From Colwellia sp. Arc7-D (GTDB lineage: Bacteria > Pseudomonadota > Gammaproteobacteria > Enterobacterales > Alteromonadaceae): a stretch of 64,000 bases of DNA. The position numbers and the translations under genes are program-made. Within the stretch, counting starts at the first letter, position 1. The number at the start of each line of letters is the position of its first letter. The notes under the pieces are model-generated. The model saw only the letters and a program-made list of their open reading frames with translations. It ran no database searches and had not been told where the DNA came from. Where the stretch lies: positions 3,844,001 through 3,908,000 of the forward strand of contig NZ_CP028924.1 in assembly GCF_003061515.1 (NCBI RefSeq), written 5' to 3'. Positions 31,494-41,940 of this stretch are shown piece by piece.

Positions 31494-31520
31494 AAAAAAA
31501 CCGGCAGAAGCCGGTTTTTT
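31494..31520 (-). terminator. Terminator of rplM-rpsI
   Basis: CCGGC (31501-31505), AGAA loop, GCCGG (31510-31514), with seven A on the left and six T on the right. It lies 20 bases beyond the rpsI stop on the minus strand. Confidence 0.9.
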
Positions 31521-31539
31521 GAAATACATAACGTAAATA

Positions 31540-31932
31540 TTAACGTTTTGAAAATTGTGGCTTTTTACGAGCCTTGTGTAAACCAACTTTCTTACGTTCA
31601 ACTTTACGAGCATCACGAGTAACGAAACCAGCATTACGTAGAGCACTACGTAAAGTTTCGTCAAACTCCATTAATGCACGAGTAATACCGTGACGAATTG
31701 CGCCAGCTTGACCAGAAATACCACCACCAGTTACAGTGATGTTAAAGTCAAACTTTTCTAACATTTCAACTAAGTCTAATGGTTGACGAACAACCATACG
31801 AGCCGTTTCACGACCAAAGTATACAGAAATGTCACGTTTGTTAATTGTGATTGCACCGCTACCAGCTTTCATGAACACACGAGCCGTTGAGCTCTTGCGA
31901 CGACCAGTACCGTAATATTGATTATCAGCCAT
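31540..31932 (-). CDS. rpsI: 30S ribosomal protein S9
   Basis: Small-subunit head protein whose C-terminal tail reaches the P-site tRNA. It is 130 residues, with [19 protein letters not shown] at the start and the tail KKPQFSKR ending in the conserved Lys-Arg. It lies 3 bases after rplM. Confidence 0.98.
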   Translation of the reverse strand: MADNQYYGTGRRKSSTARVFMKAGSGAITINKRDISVYFGRETARMVVRQPLDLVEMLEKFDFNITVTGGGISGQAGAIRHGITRALMEFDETLRSALRNAGFVTRDARKVERKKVGLHKARKKPQFSKR

Positions 31933-31935
31933 TGC

Positions 31936-32364
31936 TTAAAGCTCCAAAAGTTGTGGTTGTTGTGCTGTATGTTTATGTTCAGTACCCGCGTAAACTTTAA
32001 GTTTACGGAACATTTCACGACCTAAAGGACCTTTAGGTAACATACCCTTAACTGCGAATTCAATCACGCGCTCTGGAGCTTTTTCGATTAGCTTTTCAAA
32101 GCTAATTTGCTTAAGACCACCAACAAATTCTGTATGCGAGTAGTAAATTTTACCCTTCGCTTTATTACCAGTTACTCTTACTTTCTCAGCATTGATAACA
32201 ACGATGTAATCGCCAGTATCTACATGAGGAGTATATTCTGCTTTATGCTTACCGCGTAAACGGCTTGCAATTTCAGTAGCGATACGACCTAAAGTTTTAT
32301 CTTCGGCGTCCACTAAGAACCATTCGCGTTGTACGCTTTCTGGTTTAGCTACAAAAGTTTTCAT
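31936..32364 (-). CDS. rplM: 50S ribosomal protein L13
   Basis: Early-assembly protein of the large subunit, 142 residues from ATG at 32364 ([20 protein letters not shown]), matching the E. coli start and length. An open frame upstream adds four codons without support. Forms an operon with rpsI. The roughly 145-base leader may mediate L13 autoregulation, which is known in E. coli. Confidence 0.97.
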   Translation of the reverse strand: MKTFVAKPESVQREWFLVDAEDKTLGRIATEIASRLRGKHKAEYTPHVDTGDYIVVINAEKVRVTGNKAKGKIYYSHTEFVGGLKQISFEKLIEKAPERVIEFAVKGMLPKGPLGREMFRKLKVYAGTEHKHTAQQPQLLEL

Positions 32365-32521
32365 TAAAAAACCCAATTATATAAATGTTACTTAAATAAT
32401 AACTTAAGAAAACCTCAAGTTATCCGTTAAAAGACTACGCTATTGCCCCTTCGAGCATCGAGTCCGTTGCCGGTCCTCTGGAAAAAGAACAAGCTTTGTA
32501 ACGTAGGGAGGCAGGATTATA
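32365..32521 (-). promoter_or_regulatory. rplM promoter -10 and long 5' leader
   Basis: Minus-strand TATAAT at 32516-32521, preceded by TTCTG and followed by CCTGCCTCCC. No good -35 is seen. The implied leader of about 145 bases contains CCGGCAACGG, an inverted TCGA-TGC-TCGA element and a hairpin AACTTGAG/CTTAAGTT (32401-32421). A structured leader fits L13 feedback control, but the mapping is inferred. Confidence 0.55.
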
Positions 32522-32596
32522 CAGAACAACGTTGAAAAGATCACGCCTATTTTTTAATCTTTTTCCATTCCACGCTAAATAAGAGTTAATATTACG

Positions 32597-33568
32597 CTAA
32601 GGTGCATTATACGCGGTACTCAAACGCATTTTATTCTCATCTAACGTGCTCAACTGTAGCTTAATATAACTAGACATATGAGTTTCAATTCGTGAAGTCA
32701 GCTCAGGATAAAGCGCTTTAATTTGCATCAAAGCTGATGTGGTTGCTAATTTATAAGCTTGGCTAGCCAACATGCTTGCATCTTGAGCATAAATGAGTCG
32801 CCAATATTTGTCAGTCAAAGGTTTATTGGTTGCCTTTTTATACGCCTTATTTATGTTTTTCATCAGTAAAGTGCCATATTGATAGCCCTCACTAATTTCT
32901 GTTAAAGCTATTATTTCTTGTTCATCTTGTGCAATTCTGGCATATATTTCTGCGTCAATTATATTAGCAAATGGTGCTTGTCTCTCAATAAAAGCACTGG
33001 TGAAATACTTATTGACCACACGCATAGAAAATAAATCTGCTCGCCAAACATTTTGTTGAGTTAAATGGTTAGTTTTCCAAGGTAACATTGGCTGTTCATC
33101 AGCAGGGTATTGTTTTGATGTTGTGGCAGCGTGTTGGCATAATTTGCTGGTGATATCTGGGTGGTAATGTTGAATTACTTCTAAACGTCTTTTGTATGCA
33201 AAGGCATAAATTTTACTAAAAGTGAGATAATGCAGCTTATTAGTGTTTTGTAATAATAGCTTGTCATTGTCGTCTGAAAGCTCTTCATTCATTATCGCTT
33301 GATCAATAATATATTGATTAAATAATGGAAAGCTTGAGTTAATCGCGTTTGAAACCCCTAATTGCTTTTGACTACAAGCTGAGTTGAATAGCTGAGCTCG
33401 CCAAACTAAATACTCACTCTGCCACATAGCTTTAAAAGCTTGAGGTAAATATTTTTTTGTTATAACAGAAGCTTTTCTGAATGGATTATCTGTAGCCTCA
33501 TTTGGCAAACTTATCGATACAAACACAATAAATACGGTGGATAAAAGTATTGTTTTATTATTAATCAT
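32597..33568 (-). CDS. Hypothetical exported protein
   Basis: I do not recognise this 323-residue protein. The N-terminus (MINNKTILLSTVFIVFVSIS) is a signal peptide or single anchor, so the rest is probably periplasmic or outer-membrane associated. The mature part is mostly helical in character, rich in Gln, Tyr and Ala, with Cys45 and Cys144-like isolated cysteines and no obvious catalytic motif. It lies between rplM-rpsI and zapE on the same strand, where other gammaproteobacteria have no extra gene. Composition resembles its neighbours, so there is no sign of recent transfer. Confidence 0.7.
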   Translation of the reverse strand: MINNKTILLSTVFIVFVSISLPNEATDNPFRKASVITKKYLPQAFKAMWQSEYLVWRAQLFNSACSQKQLGVSNAINSSFPLFNQYIIDQAIMNEELSDDNDKLLLQNTNKLHYLTFSKIYAFAYKRRLEVIQHYHPDITSKLCQHAATTSKQYPADEQPMLPWKTNHLTQQNVWRADLFSMRVVNKYFTSAFIERQAPFANIIDAEIYARIAQDEQEIIALTEISEGYQYGTLLMKNINKAYKKATNKPLTDKYWRLIYAQDASMLASQAYKLATTSALMQIKALYPELTSRIETHMSSYIKLQLSTLDENKMRLSTAYNAP

Positions 33569-33633
33569 TTTTAAATTTCATTTTATTGTTGTTTGTTGTT
33601 TACTCATACGGAGATTTACCATCATAAAAAATA

Positions 33634-34749
33634 TTAAGGTAAATGCTCGCTAGCTAAATAACTATGTGACTGCATCTCTTGTAGTCGGCTTAAGCAGCGC
33701 TTGAACTCGAAGGTTAAACGACCCTCTAGATATAAGCACTCTAGTGCAACCTCTGCGGAAATAATTAATTTAACATGGCGCTCATAAAACTCATCAACTA
33801 AAGCAATAAATCGGCGCGTACTATCATCATTATCAACCCCCATCTGAGTAACATTGGCTAATAAAACCGTATGATACAAGCGACTTAGTTCCATGTAATC
33901 ACGTTGGCTTCGAGCAGACTCACATAATGTAGAAAATTCAAAATGCACAACGCCATCTGATTCCTGTACTGTGGTCAGTGGACGGTTGTTAATCGTAATG
34001 ATTTTATTTTTTTGACCCGCATCAAGCGATAGCTGCTGAAAATAATGTATTAAATTATCATCCGCTTTTTGGTCTAAAGGAAAATGAAATAATTCAGCTT
34101 GCTCTAAAGTACGAAGTCGATAATCAACACCACTATCGACGTTGATCACATCACAGCATTTATTGATTAGTTTTATTGCCGGCAAGAAACGTTCGCGCTG
34201 CAAGCCATTGCGATACAATTCATCGGGAATAATATTTGACGTGGCAACTAAGGTAACATTGTGGGCAAATAATTCTTCAAACAGAGTGCCTAAAATCATC
34301 GCATCGGTAATATCTGAAACAAAGAATTCATCAAAACAAATAATGCATGTTTCATCAGCAAAACGTTTAGCTATAAGTTTTAATGGATCAGACTGCCCTT
34401 GTAATGATTTTAACTCTTCATGAACACGATGCATAAAGCGATGAAAGTGAACTCTCATTTTATTTTTAAAAGGTAAGCAGTCGTAGAATGTATCAACTAG
34501 ATAGGTTTTTCCACGACCAACACCACCCCAAAAATAAATACCTTTTACGATTTTTACTTCTGGTTTAGCAACAACACGCTTCCAACTATTTAAGACTTTT
34601 TTAAAGCCAGTTACCGGTAATGGCTGACTAATTAAATCGTCATACAAGCGTTGTAAATTTTTGACCGCATTTTCCTGAGCTGCATCAAAATGAAAATCAT
34701 CGCGAGTTAGATCTTGAGTATACTTTCCTATTGGAGATAATTTAATCAT
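33634..34749 (-). CDS. zapE: Cell division ATPase ZapE (AFG1-like)
   Basis: AAA-like ATPase reported to act on the FtsZ ring. Walker A is GGVGRGKTYLVD (about residues 90-101) and Walker B with sensor region is IICFDEFFVSDITDAMILG. Length 371 matches the E. coli YhcM/ZapE family. Divergent from zapG across a 178-base gap; the rplM-rpsI-zapE-zapG-degQ-degS neighbourhood is the enteric one, with insertions. Confidence 0.93.
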   Translation of the reverse strand: MIKLSPIGKYTQDLTRDDFHFDAAQENAVKNLQRLYDDLISQPLPVTGFKKVLNSWKRVVAKPEVKIVKGIYFWGGVGRGKTYLVDTFYDCLPFKNKMRVHFHRFMHRVHEELKSLQGQSDPLKLIAKRFADETCIICFDEFFVSDITDAMILGTLFEELFAHNVTLVATSNIIPDELYRNGLQRERFLPAIKLINKCCDVINVDSGVDYRLRTLEQAELFHFPLDQKADDNLIHYFQQLSLDAGQKNKIITINNRPLTTVQESDGVVHFEFSTLCESARSQRDYMELSRLYHTVLLANVTQMGVDNDDSTRRFIALVDEFYERHVKLIISAEVALECLYLEGRLTFEFKRCLSRLQEMQSHSYLASEHLP

Positions 34750-34927
34750 TTAACAGCCACTTTATAAGTACTAACTTTATTTTTATAACCTTTACACATA
34801 CTAGACTTGAAAAATATTTGTTTGTAAATATATTCATTAGGAAAGTAGCGTGAAGCACGTTATATTACATTGGATTGAAGGTTATTTTCTCTAATTTTTT
34901 CCATGAATACAATGAAGGTAAAGAAAT

Positions 34928-35380
34928 ATGAATGTTGTTTTAGGTCTTGGACTATTTATCGTTGGCGCAATTGTCGGTTTTTTTGTTAACAGAACGCTTT
35001 TCTCATCGGCACAGGAAACACAAAAACTCGCTGCCAAAGCTAGTCAAAGTGAATCAGAATTAGCACAATATAAATTAGATGTCGCAGAGCATCTTGAAAA
35101 TTCAACAAATTTACTTGAGCAAATGAATAGCACTTGCCAAGTCGCAATGGCTCAAATGTCGCAAAGCACGCAATTGTTGCAACAGGTTACTCCTGAGAAT
35201 ATTGAAAATATGCCTTTTTTCTCTAAAGAAACTCAAGAGCAATTAGCGCAAACTGTAAACTTACGACATAACAAAAACTTGCGTAAAAATGATGAAACCG
35301 CATCGGAGGCTCCGTTAGATTATTCAGGTGCACCAAGCGGATTGTTTGATGACAAGAAACAAAGTGTTACAAATAGCTAG
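34928..35380 (+). CDS. zapG: ZapG/YhcB (DUF1043) membrane protein
   Basis: Single-span inner-membrane protein linked to cell shape and division. The N-terminal helix is VLGLGLFIVGAIVGFFVNR (about residues 4-22), followed by a coiled coil (about 30-80), a conserved short motif (VTPENIENMPFFSKETQEQL) and a disordered polar tail. 150 residues. It precedes degQ on the same strand, separated by a long perfect hairpin. Confidence 0.85.
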   Translation: MNVVLGLGLFIVGAIVGFFVNRTLFSSAQETQKLAAKASQSESELAQYKLDVAEHLENSTNLLEQMNSTCQVAMAQMSQSTQLLQQVTPENIENMPFFSKETQEQLAQTVNLRHNKNLRKNDETASEAPLDYSGAPSGLFDDKKQSVTNS

Positions 35381-35417
35381 GAACCAATGTTTTAATTTCA
35401 TGTCTTCTATTGAGTGA

Positions 35418-35468
35418 AAGCAACAGGATTAATACTACGAATAAAGCCAAGTATTAATCCTGTTGCTT
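35418..35468. repeat. 19-base perfect inverted repeat between zapG and degQ
   Basis: 35418-35436 and 35450-35468 are exact reverse complements (core CAACAGGATTAATACT) around a 13-base loop. It lies 38 bases after the zapG stop. A strong stem without a following T-run argues for mRNA processing or protection, or a dispersed repeat element, as much as for termination. Confidence 0.85.
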
Positions 35469-35499
35469 ATAAATAATTTAATTAGGAGTTTTCTGTTAT

Positions 35500-36861
35500 A
35501 TGAAAAATTTATCAGTTTTAATTAATACTGTTTTACTTTCCACTACCCTTGCCATGGCAAGCTTGCCCTTACAAGCAGCAATGCCTCAATCTGTAAATGG
35601 TCAAACAATGCCAAGCCTCGCTCCAATGTTGGAACAGGTAACACCTGGCGTTGTACTTATTTCTGTACGTGGCACTCATGAAGTTGAGCAACGTGTACCA
35701 GAAGCCTTTAAATTTTTCTTCGGCAACCCTCGCCAAAATCAAGGCCAACAAAAAGAACGTCAATTTCGTGGTTTAGGATCGGGAGTTATTCTCGATGCTG
35801 ATAAAGGTTACATAGTGACTAACAGCCATGTAATAAATGATGCCGACGAAATTCAAATAACCTTAAAAGATGGCCGTCAACTTGAAGCCAAAAAAATAGG
35901 TGGAGACGAAGCAAGCGATATTGCTTTACTTCAAATAGTAGCAGATGACTTAGTTGCGGTTAAAATAGCTGACTCAGATCGGATACGTGTTGGTGACTTC
36001 GCTGTCGCTATTGGTAGCCCTTTTGGCTTAGGTCAAACGGTAACTTCAGGAATAGTCAGTGCACTAGGTCGTAGTGGTCTAAATATTGAGAATTACGAAG
36101 ATTTCATTCAAACCGATGCGGCTATTAATAGCGGTAATTCCGGTGGTGCCTTAATCAACTTACGCGGCGAACTTATTGGCATTAATACTGCTATCTTAGG
36201 TCCTAATGGCGGAAACGTAGGTATTGGGTTTGCCATTCCAAGTAACATGGTACAAAACCTAGTTAATCAAATTATTGAATTTGGCGAAGTTAGACGTGGT
36301 GTTTTAGGTGTTGCTGGTCGCAGCGTTACGAGTGAAATTGCAAAAGCAATGGAACTTGATGTTAGTCAAGGTGCATTTGTTGAGCAAGTAACAAAAGACT
36401 CAGCGGCTGATGATGCTGGTATACGTGCCGGTGATGTTATTACTAAAATTAATGGAAAAATGATTAAAACCTTTAATGAGCTTAGAGGTAAAATTGGTTC
36501 AATTGGTGCTGGAAAAACCATAAAAATTACCGTGATAAGAAAAGATGGCAAAGAGAAAACCTATAACGTCACACTAAAAAAATCTGAAATGGCTAAAATA
36601 GAAGCGGTAAGTTTACATCGCATGCTTGATGGCGCTGAACTAGAAAATGATGATAAGAGTAATGGCATACTCGTTTCTGAAATAGCTGATAATAGCCCCG
36701 CTGCCTCATTGGGTCTTCGAAAAGGCGACATTATCAATGGTATTAACCGTCAACGTATTAACAATATAGGCGAGTTACGCAGCTACTTAAATGATCACAA
36801 AGGTGTTTTTGCACTTAATATTCAACGGAACAATTCATCTTTATTTTTAATGATACGTTAA
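35500..36861 (+). CDS. degQ: Periplasmic serine protease DegQ
   Basis: HtrA-family protease/chaperone for misfolded periplasmic proteins. A signal peptide occupies about residues 1-27 (cleavage near LQAA). The catalytic triad is His110 (TNSHV), Asp140 and Ser214 (GNSGGAL). Two PDZ domains follow (about 255-345 and 360-450). The long LA loop of DegP is short here (FFFGNPRQNQGQQKERQFRG), and 453 residues fit DegQ. In E. coli degQ and degS are adjacent; here a Bax-like gene lies between them. Confidence 0.93.
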   Translation: MKNLSVLINTVLLSTTLAMASLPLQAAMPQSVNGQTMPSLAPMLEQVTPGVVLISVRGTHEVEQRVPEAFKFFFGNPRQNQGQQKERQFRGLGSGVILDADKGYIVTNSHVINDADEIQITLKDGRQLEAKKIGGDEASDIALLQIVADDLVAVKIADSDRIRVGDFAVAIGSPFGLGQTVTSGIVSALGRSGLNIENYEDFIQTDAAINSGNSGGALINLRGELIGINTAILGPNGGNVGIGFAIPSNMVQNLVNQIIEFGEVRRGVLGVAGRSVTSEIAKAMELDVSQGAFVEQVTKDSAADDAGIRAGDVITKINGKMIKTFNELRGKIGSIGAGKTIKITVIRKDGKEKTYNVTLKKSEMAKIEAVSLHRMLDGAELENDDKSNGILVSEIADNSPAASLGLRKGDIINGINRQRINNIGELRSYLNDHKGVFALNIQRNNSSLFLMIR

Positions 36862-36910
36862 TATTACCTGAGTTCACTTGATGACTATTCATCACTGTTA
36901 AGTTCAAGAT

Positions 36911-36937
36911 AAAGCCTGTCAATCGACAGGCTTTTTT
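36911..36937 (+). terminator. Terminator after degQ
   Basis: GCCTGTC (36914-36920), AATC loop, GACAGGC (36925-36931), then six T. It lies about 50 bases beyond the degQ stop. Confidence 0.92.
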
Positions 36938-37221
36938 ATGTTAGTTGTTTGACTCGTCCTAAATAAGGTTTGCACTTTGCCAATTGGACTAGTTTATTGA
37001 TACGAGTCTGTTCAAAAAATCATGCAGGATATCGGCTAACTAAATCTAATATTTTAAGATCAGTAAGCTCATTTAAAAACCTTATTTAATGAAGCTTATT
37101 TTACCTTTAAAGTCTTTAGCGATATGTATGCATATAAGCATAAACTGTCAATAATCGAGCAGATTAACTTATGTGTTATCATAGGCTATCTTGTTACCTA
37201 CAATTTAATGAAAGGCTATAT

Positions 37222-37902
37222 ATGAAATTAACCTCTTTTCAATCAAAAATTTTAGTTGTACTTATTTCTATATTTTTAGTATCAGCAGTCATTTACTTTT
37301 ACACTGCAAAAGACACCACACTGCCAAAAATGACAGTACAAGAAAAAAAGGCCCGTTTTAAAGCGCTTATTATACCCGCGGTAGACGAAGTCTACGATGA
37401 ACTTATGGTGCAGTATAAAGACGTTGCAGCTTCACTAAAATCAGGTGATAACGCCGATGATATAGCTGACCTAAAAGTGGAATATAAAGCAACTAGTGAT
37501 GCAGAACTTTTAAGAGCGCTTAAGCCTCACCCTAAAAGTATTGCCATTGCACAAGCTGCCATGGAAAGTTCTTGGGCGACATCTCGCTTTTTTAGAGAAG
37601 CTTATAATATTTTCGGTGTATGGTCGTTTGATGAAGACGAACCGAGAATCGCTGCCTTACAAAAACGTGGGGATAAAACCATTTGGGTTAAAGAATATTC
37701 TTCAGTAAAAGCATCAGTTAGCGATTACTATCGCACTATAGCCCGAGGAGATGCGTTCAAAGAGTTTAGAATATTAAAAATGAAAACAGATGACCCATTT
37801 GCTTTAGTTAAAAAATTAGATCGTTACTCTGAAAAGGGTGCTGAATATGGCCATGAATTAACGTCAATAATTAAGTTTAATAAATTCAATCAGCTTAATT
37901 AA
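37222..37902 (+). CDS. Bax-like glucosaminidase-family protein
   Basis: 226-residue protein with an N-terminal membrane anchor or signal (SKILVVLISIFLVSAVIYFY) and a C-terminal Bax/FlgJ-type glucosaminidase domain. Recognisable parts are IAQAAMESSWATSRF, with the likely catalytic Glu, then AYNIFGVWSF and VSDYYRTIARGDAFKEFR. Such enzymes cut the glycan strands of peptidoglycan in the periplasm. The ATG at 37222 follows AAAGG and is preferred over the longer frame from 37171. It sits between degQ and degS, an uncommon place. Confidence 0.85.
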   Translation: MKLTSFQSKILVVLISIFLVSAVIYFYTAKDTTLPKMTVQEKKARFKALIIPAVDEVYDELMVQYKDVAASLKSGDNADDIADLKVEYKATSDAELLRALKPHPKSIAIAQAAMESSWATSRFFREAYNIFGVWSFDEDEPRIAALQKRGDKTIWVKEYSSVKASVSDYYRTIARGDAFKEFRILKMKTDDPFALVKKLDRYSEKGAEYGHELTSIIKFNKFNQLN

Positions 37903-38226
37903 TATAAATAACCATCGCGTAGCTTAACCTAAGCACATAACATTTTAGTTTAAGCTACGCTTACCTTTCACATTCACCCCCTACTCCCAGCCGTGAATAT
38001 ATTGCTATTGGCATTTAAATAATAATTAATTGCACTTGTTTGCCCTGTATTTGTTGATGATACATTAACGATTCCTCGTTCATTTACCCATTCACCATGA
38101 TTTAAAAAAACAGACTAGGACAAAGAAAACCTACAAATACATCACCCTATATTCTTAATAGAAAACTGTATTACGACAAAGAGTTTATGTTAATCTACAA
38201 AAAATAGACCAATAAAAATTATTCCG
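37903..38226. other. Intergenic region between the Bax-like gene and degS
   Basis: It begins with a hairpin, GCGTAGCTTAA (37917-37927) and TTAAGCTACGC (37950-37960), extended by CTAA/TTAG after one mismatch, a plausible terminator for the Bax-like gene. The rest is AT-rich and should contain the degS promoter; none is clear. A 47-codon minus-strand frame (38118 to 37978) has no start codon. Confidence 0.55.
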
Positions 38227-39288
38227 TTGAAAATAATCAATAGCCTTAAATTTGTCCTTCGTTCTGCCAGTTATGGTGTAATGTTTGCTGTAGTTCTTTT
38301 GTTACTAGTCCCTGAGCTACGTGAACAAAACATAGTTCCTTGGAAGGTGTTCTCTACTTCAGAGACGAGCCAACAACCGCTATCTTATGCCAAGGCGGTT
38401 CGCTTAGCCGGTCCAGCAGTGGTTAATATATATACCGAAGATATTCAAGTTAACCCTACTTATGGTCGTCAATCACGTAAAGTCACACGTTTAGGCAGTG
38501 GCGTTATCATGCATGAGCAGGGCTATATTTTAACTAATTATCATGTTGTGCAAAGTGCAGATCTAATTGTAGTGGTATTACAGCGTGGTCAAGAGCTTCA
38601 TGCCGAGCTTATTGGCTACGATGTGCTAACTGACCTTGCTGTATTGAAAGTGCACGACAATAACTTACCCGTAATACCACAAATTAGCACTTTAACTTCA
38701 CAAGTCGGTGATGTGGTATTAGCCATAGGCAACCCATTAAATCTTGGCCAGACGGTTACACAAGGTATTGTAAGTGCAACAGGACAAAGCGGTCTAAGCA
38801 CTAGCTATTTGCAGTTTCTTCAAATGGATGCTGCCATAAATGAAGGTAATTCTGGTGGTGCGCTTATCAACTCTAACGGTGAGTTAGTGGGTATTAATTC
38901 AAGAAAGTTTACTCAAGCCAATCCTAACTTAAATATTCAAGGGATCTTTTTTGCTGTGCCTTATCAATTAGCTCGCACTGTTATGCTGAAAATTATTGAG
39001 CATGGACGAGTTGTACGTGGGTGGCTAGGTGTAGATGCAAATGACTCTGTTACTAACCTTAAAGGCTTTATTATCGGCGCGATAACACCAAACAGCCCAG
39101 CGTTCGAAGCTGGATTGCAGTCAGGTGATGTGGTTTATCAAATTGACGACATTCGGTTATTGAACGCCAAGCAAGGTTTAGATGTTGTCGCAGAGGCCGC
39201 TCCAGGAAGCATTTTAAGCTTTATGATCTCTCGCAATAATCAACTATTAACTTTACCTGTCACCATAGCTGAAGTTCCAAAACAGTAA
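38227..39288 (+). CDS. degS: Envelope-stress serine protease DegS
   Basis: Membrane-anchored HtrA protease that starts the sigma-E response by cutting the anti-sigma factor RseA. One N-terminal membrane helix (about residues 14-30), triad His106, Asp136 and Ser209 (GNSGGAL), and a single C-terminal PDZ domain; 353 residues. The chosen start is TTG at 38227, which places the helix as in E. coli DegS; the first in-frame ATG (38281) would cut into the helix. No strong ribosome binding site precedes either, so the start is moderately certain. Confidence 0.92.
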   Translation: MKIINSLKFVLRSASYGVMFAVVLLLLVPELREQNIVPWKVFSTSETSQQPLSYAKAVRLAGPAVVNIYTEDIQVNPTYGRQSRKVTRLGSGVIMHEQGYILTNYHVVQSADLIVVVLQRGQELHAELIGYDVLTDLAVLKVHDNNLPVIPQISTLTSQVGDVVLAIGNPLNLGQTVTQGIVSATGQSGLSTSYLQFLQMDAAINEGNSGGALINSNGELVGINSRKFTQANPNLNIQGIFFAVPYQLARTVMLKIIEHGRVVRGWLGVDANDSVTNLKGFIIGAITPNSPAFEAGLQSGDVVYQIDDIRLLNAKQGLDVVAEAAPGSILSFMISRNNQLLTLPVTIAEVPKQ

Positions 39289-39310
39289 CTTTATTGTGCT
39301 TGATAAATAA

Positions 39311-39338
39311 AAATCCCAGCAAGTAGCTGGGATTTTTT
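39311..39338. terminator. Bidirectional terminator between degS and murA
   Basis: AATCCCAGC (39312-39320), a 5-base loop, GCTGGGATT (39326-39334), with A and T runs on either side. It serves the convergent degS and murA transcripts. Confidence 0.92.
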
Positions 39339-39367
39339 ATGGTCTATTTCGAATGTTTTTTTGAAGT

Positions 39368-40657
<1,290 letters not shown>

Positions 40658-40927
40658 TTAAAGAGGTAAGTTAAACATTTTTTCACGTTGCCAAACAGAC
40701 GTTGTGAAAGTTTTAATAGAAACCGCGTGGATGAGGCCGTCATTAATAACTTGTGTTAAAGGGGCGTAAATAGTTTGCTGTTTTTTCACACGACTTAAGT
40801 CACCTAAAAAATCTGCCACAGCAATAATTTTACATTGTGAGCCATCAAATGCCACATGAATTTCGTCTAATTCAATCGCATCGGTTATGAGTTTTTCTAT
40901 GTCTTTTACTTCCACTTTCTGCTCCAA
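40658..40927 (-). CDS. ibaG: BolA-family protein IbaG
   Basis: Small BolA-like protein linked to acid stress and Fe-S handling with monothiol glutaredoxin. The signature FLGDLSRVKKQQTIYAPL followed by LIHAVSIKTFT, with the conserved His, identifies the IbaG (YrbA) branch. 89 residues. It lies between mlaB and murA exactly as in E. coli. Confidence 0.9.
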   Translation of the reverse strand: MEQKVEVKDIEKLITDAIELDEIHVAFDGSQCKIIAVADFLGDLSRVKKQQTIYAPLTQVINDGLIHAVSIKTFTTSVWQREKMFNLPL

Positions 40928-40939
40928 ATAGCGTCTAGA

Positions 40940-41236
40940 TTAGTTATTTTCTATCGGTAATAATGTATCAACTGCACTTAATTTTGCTAACTTTAATAAG
41001 TCATCAGGCAAATTAACCAAGCTAATTTTACAAGATTTACTTGTTGCTAATTCTATCAATAATAGAATCCAGGCTAAGCCTGCTGTATCAATCTGGCTTA
41101 CCTTAGCCAAGTCAATAACAATACATTCTTGGTTGACCAATTGACGGTATTTTTTATCAAATGCACGGGTTATTGTAGCACGCGTTAATGCACCACTAAA
41201 AATTGCTTTTTTATCTACTTGTTCGACATCTATCAT
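40940..41236 (-). CDS. mlaB: STAS-domain protein MlaB
   Basis: Cytoplasmic regulatory subunit of the MlaFEDB phospholipid ABC transporter. The STAS fold is shown by CIVIDLAKVSQIDTAGLAWI, with the conserved Thr, and ISLVNLPDDLLKLAKLS. ATG at 41236 gives 98 residues; a TTG three codons upstream has no advantage. Twelve bases separate it from ibaG. Confidence 0.9.
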   Translation of the reverse strand: MIDVEQVDKKAIFSGALTRATITRAFDKKYRQLVNQECIVIDLAKVSQIDTAGLAWILLLIELATSKSCKISLVNLPDDLLKLAKLSAVDTLLPIENN

Positions 41237-41299
41237 TTTAATCAATTAACAACCCTTAATACGTTATTTCATTTGTTCGCATAAAATAACTCATTCAAT

Positions 41300-41938
41300 T
41301 TATTGTTTGAACTCAATATTTTTTTGACTTTTTTCTTTCAACATTTCGGTCACATGCGATAAACCTTTTTGTCGAATTAAGCTACTTAACTCAGCCTGCT
41401 TGCTGTCTAGTAAGCTAATACCTTCTGCAACCATGTCGTATGCTTTCCAATCGCCTGTTTTTTTATGCTTACGCACACGAAAAGAGATATCAATAGGTGG
41501 ACGTCCCGGCTCTATAACGCTAGTTGCTACAGAAACTACGCGCTCATCAGTAAAATCTTTTGGCGGTGCAAACTCTACTTTTTGGTTATTGTATAAAGTA
41601 AAAACCTGTGCATAAGAAGTAATAAGGTATTCACGAAATGCTGGCACAAACTCAGCACGCTCGGTTTTATTTGTTTTCTTAAAGTTACTGCCAATAACTT
41701 TATAAGCCGCATATTGATAATTTATGTAAGGCATAAGTTCTTCACGAACAATAGTCTTCAATAAATTAGGTTCTACTTGTATCGCCGCTTGTTCATTAGC
41801 AAAACGTTTGAAGGTAATATCCGCAACCGTTTTAATCATTTGGTAGGGATCTTTTTTATTAACTTCCTCAGCACTAACTCCAGTTGAGACGGCTAAAAAA
41901 GTAATACATAAAATTAAATGCTTAATCAAACTATTCAT
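41300..41938 (-). CDS. mlaC: Periplasmic phospholipid-binding protein MlaC
   Basis: Shuttles phospholipids between the outer-membrane MlaA complex and the inner-membrane MlaFEDB transporter. Signal peptide at about 1-23 (MNSLIKHLILCITFLAVSTG), then the Tol-Tol-Ttg2-type domain with VEPNLLKTIVREELMPYINY and the closing KAYDMVAEGISLL. 212 residues. One base separates it from mlaD. Confidence 0.92.
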   Translation of the reverse strand: MNSLIKHLILCITFLAVSTGVSAEEVNKKDPYQMIKTVADITFKRFANEQAAIQVEPNLLKTIVREELMPYINYQYAAYKVIGSNFKKTNKTERAEFVPAFREYLITSYAQVFTLYNNQKVEFAPPKDFTDERVVSVATSVIEPGRPPIDISFRVRKHKKTGDWKAYDMVAEGISLLDSKQAELSSLIRQKGLSHVTEMLKEKSQKNIEFKQ

Positions 41939-41940
41939 TA

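Noticed and set aside
31431..31622. 63-codon plus-strand frame after the chemoreceptor gene
   Set aside because: It runs through the rpsI terminator and into rpsI antisense; no ribosome binding site.
37978..38118. 47-codon minus-strand open stretch that reads like protein (NTGQTSAINYYLNANSN)
   Set aside because: No start codon before an upstream stop, and a stretch of this length is not rare; possible gene remnant but unsupported.
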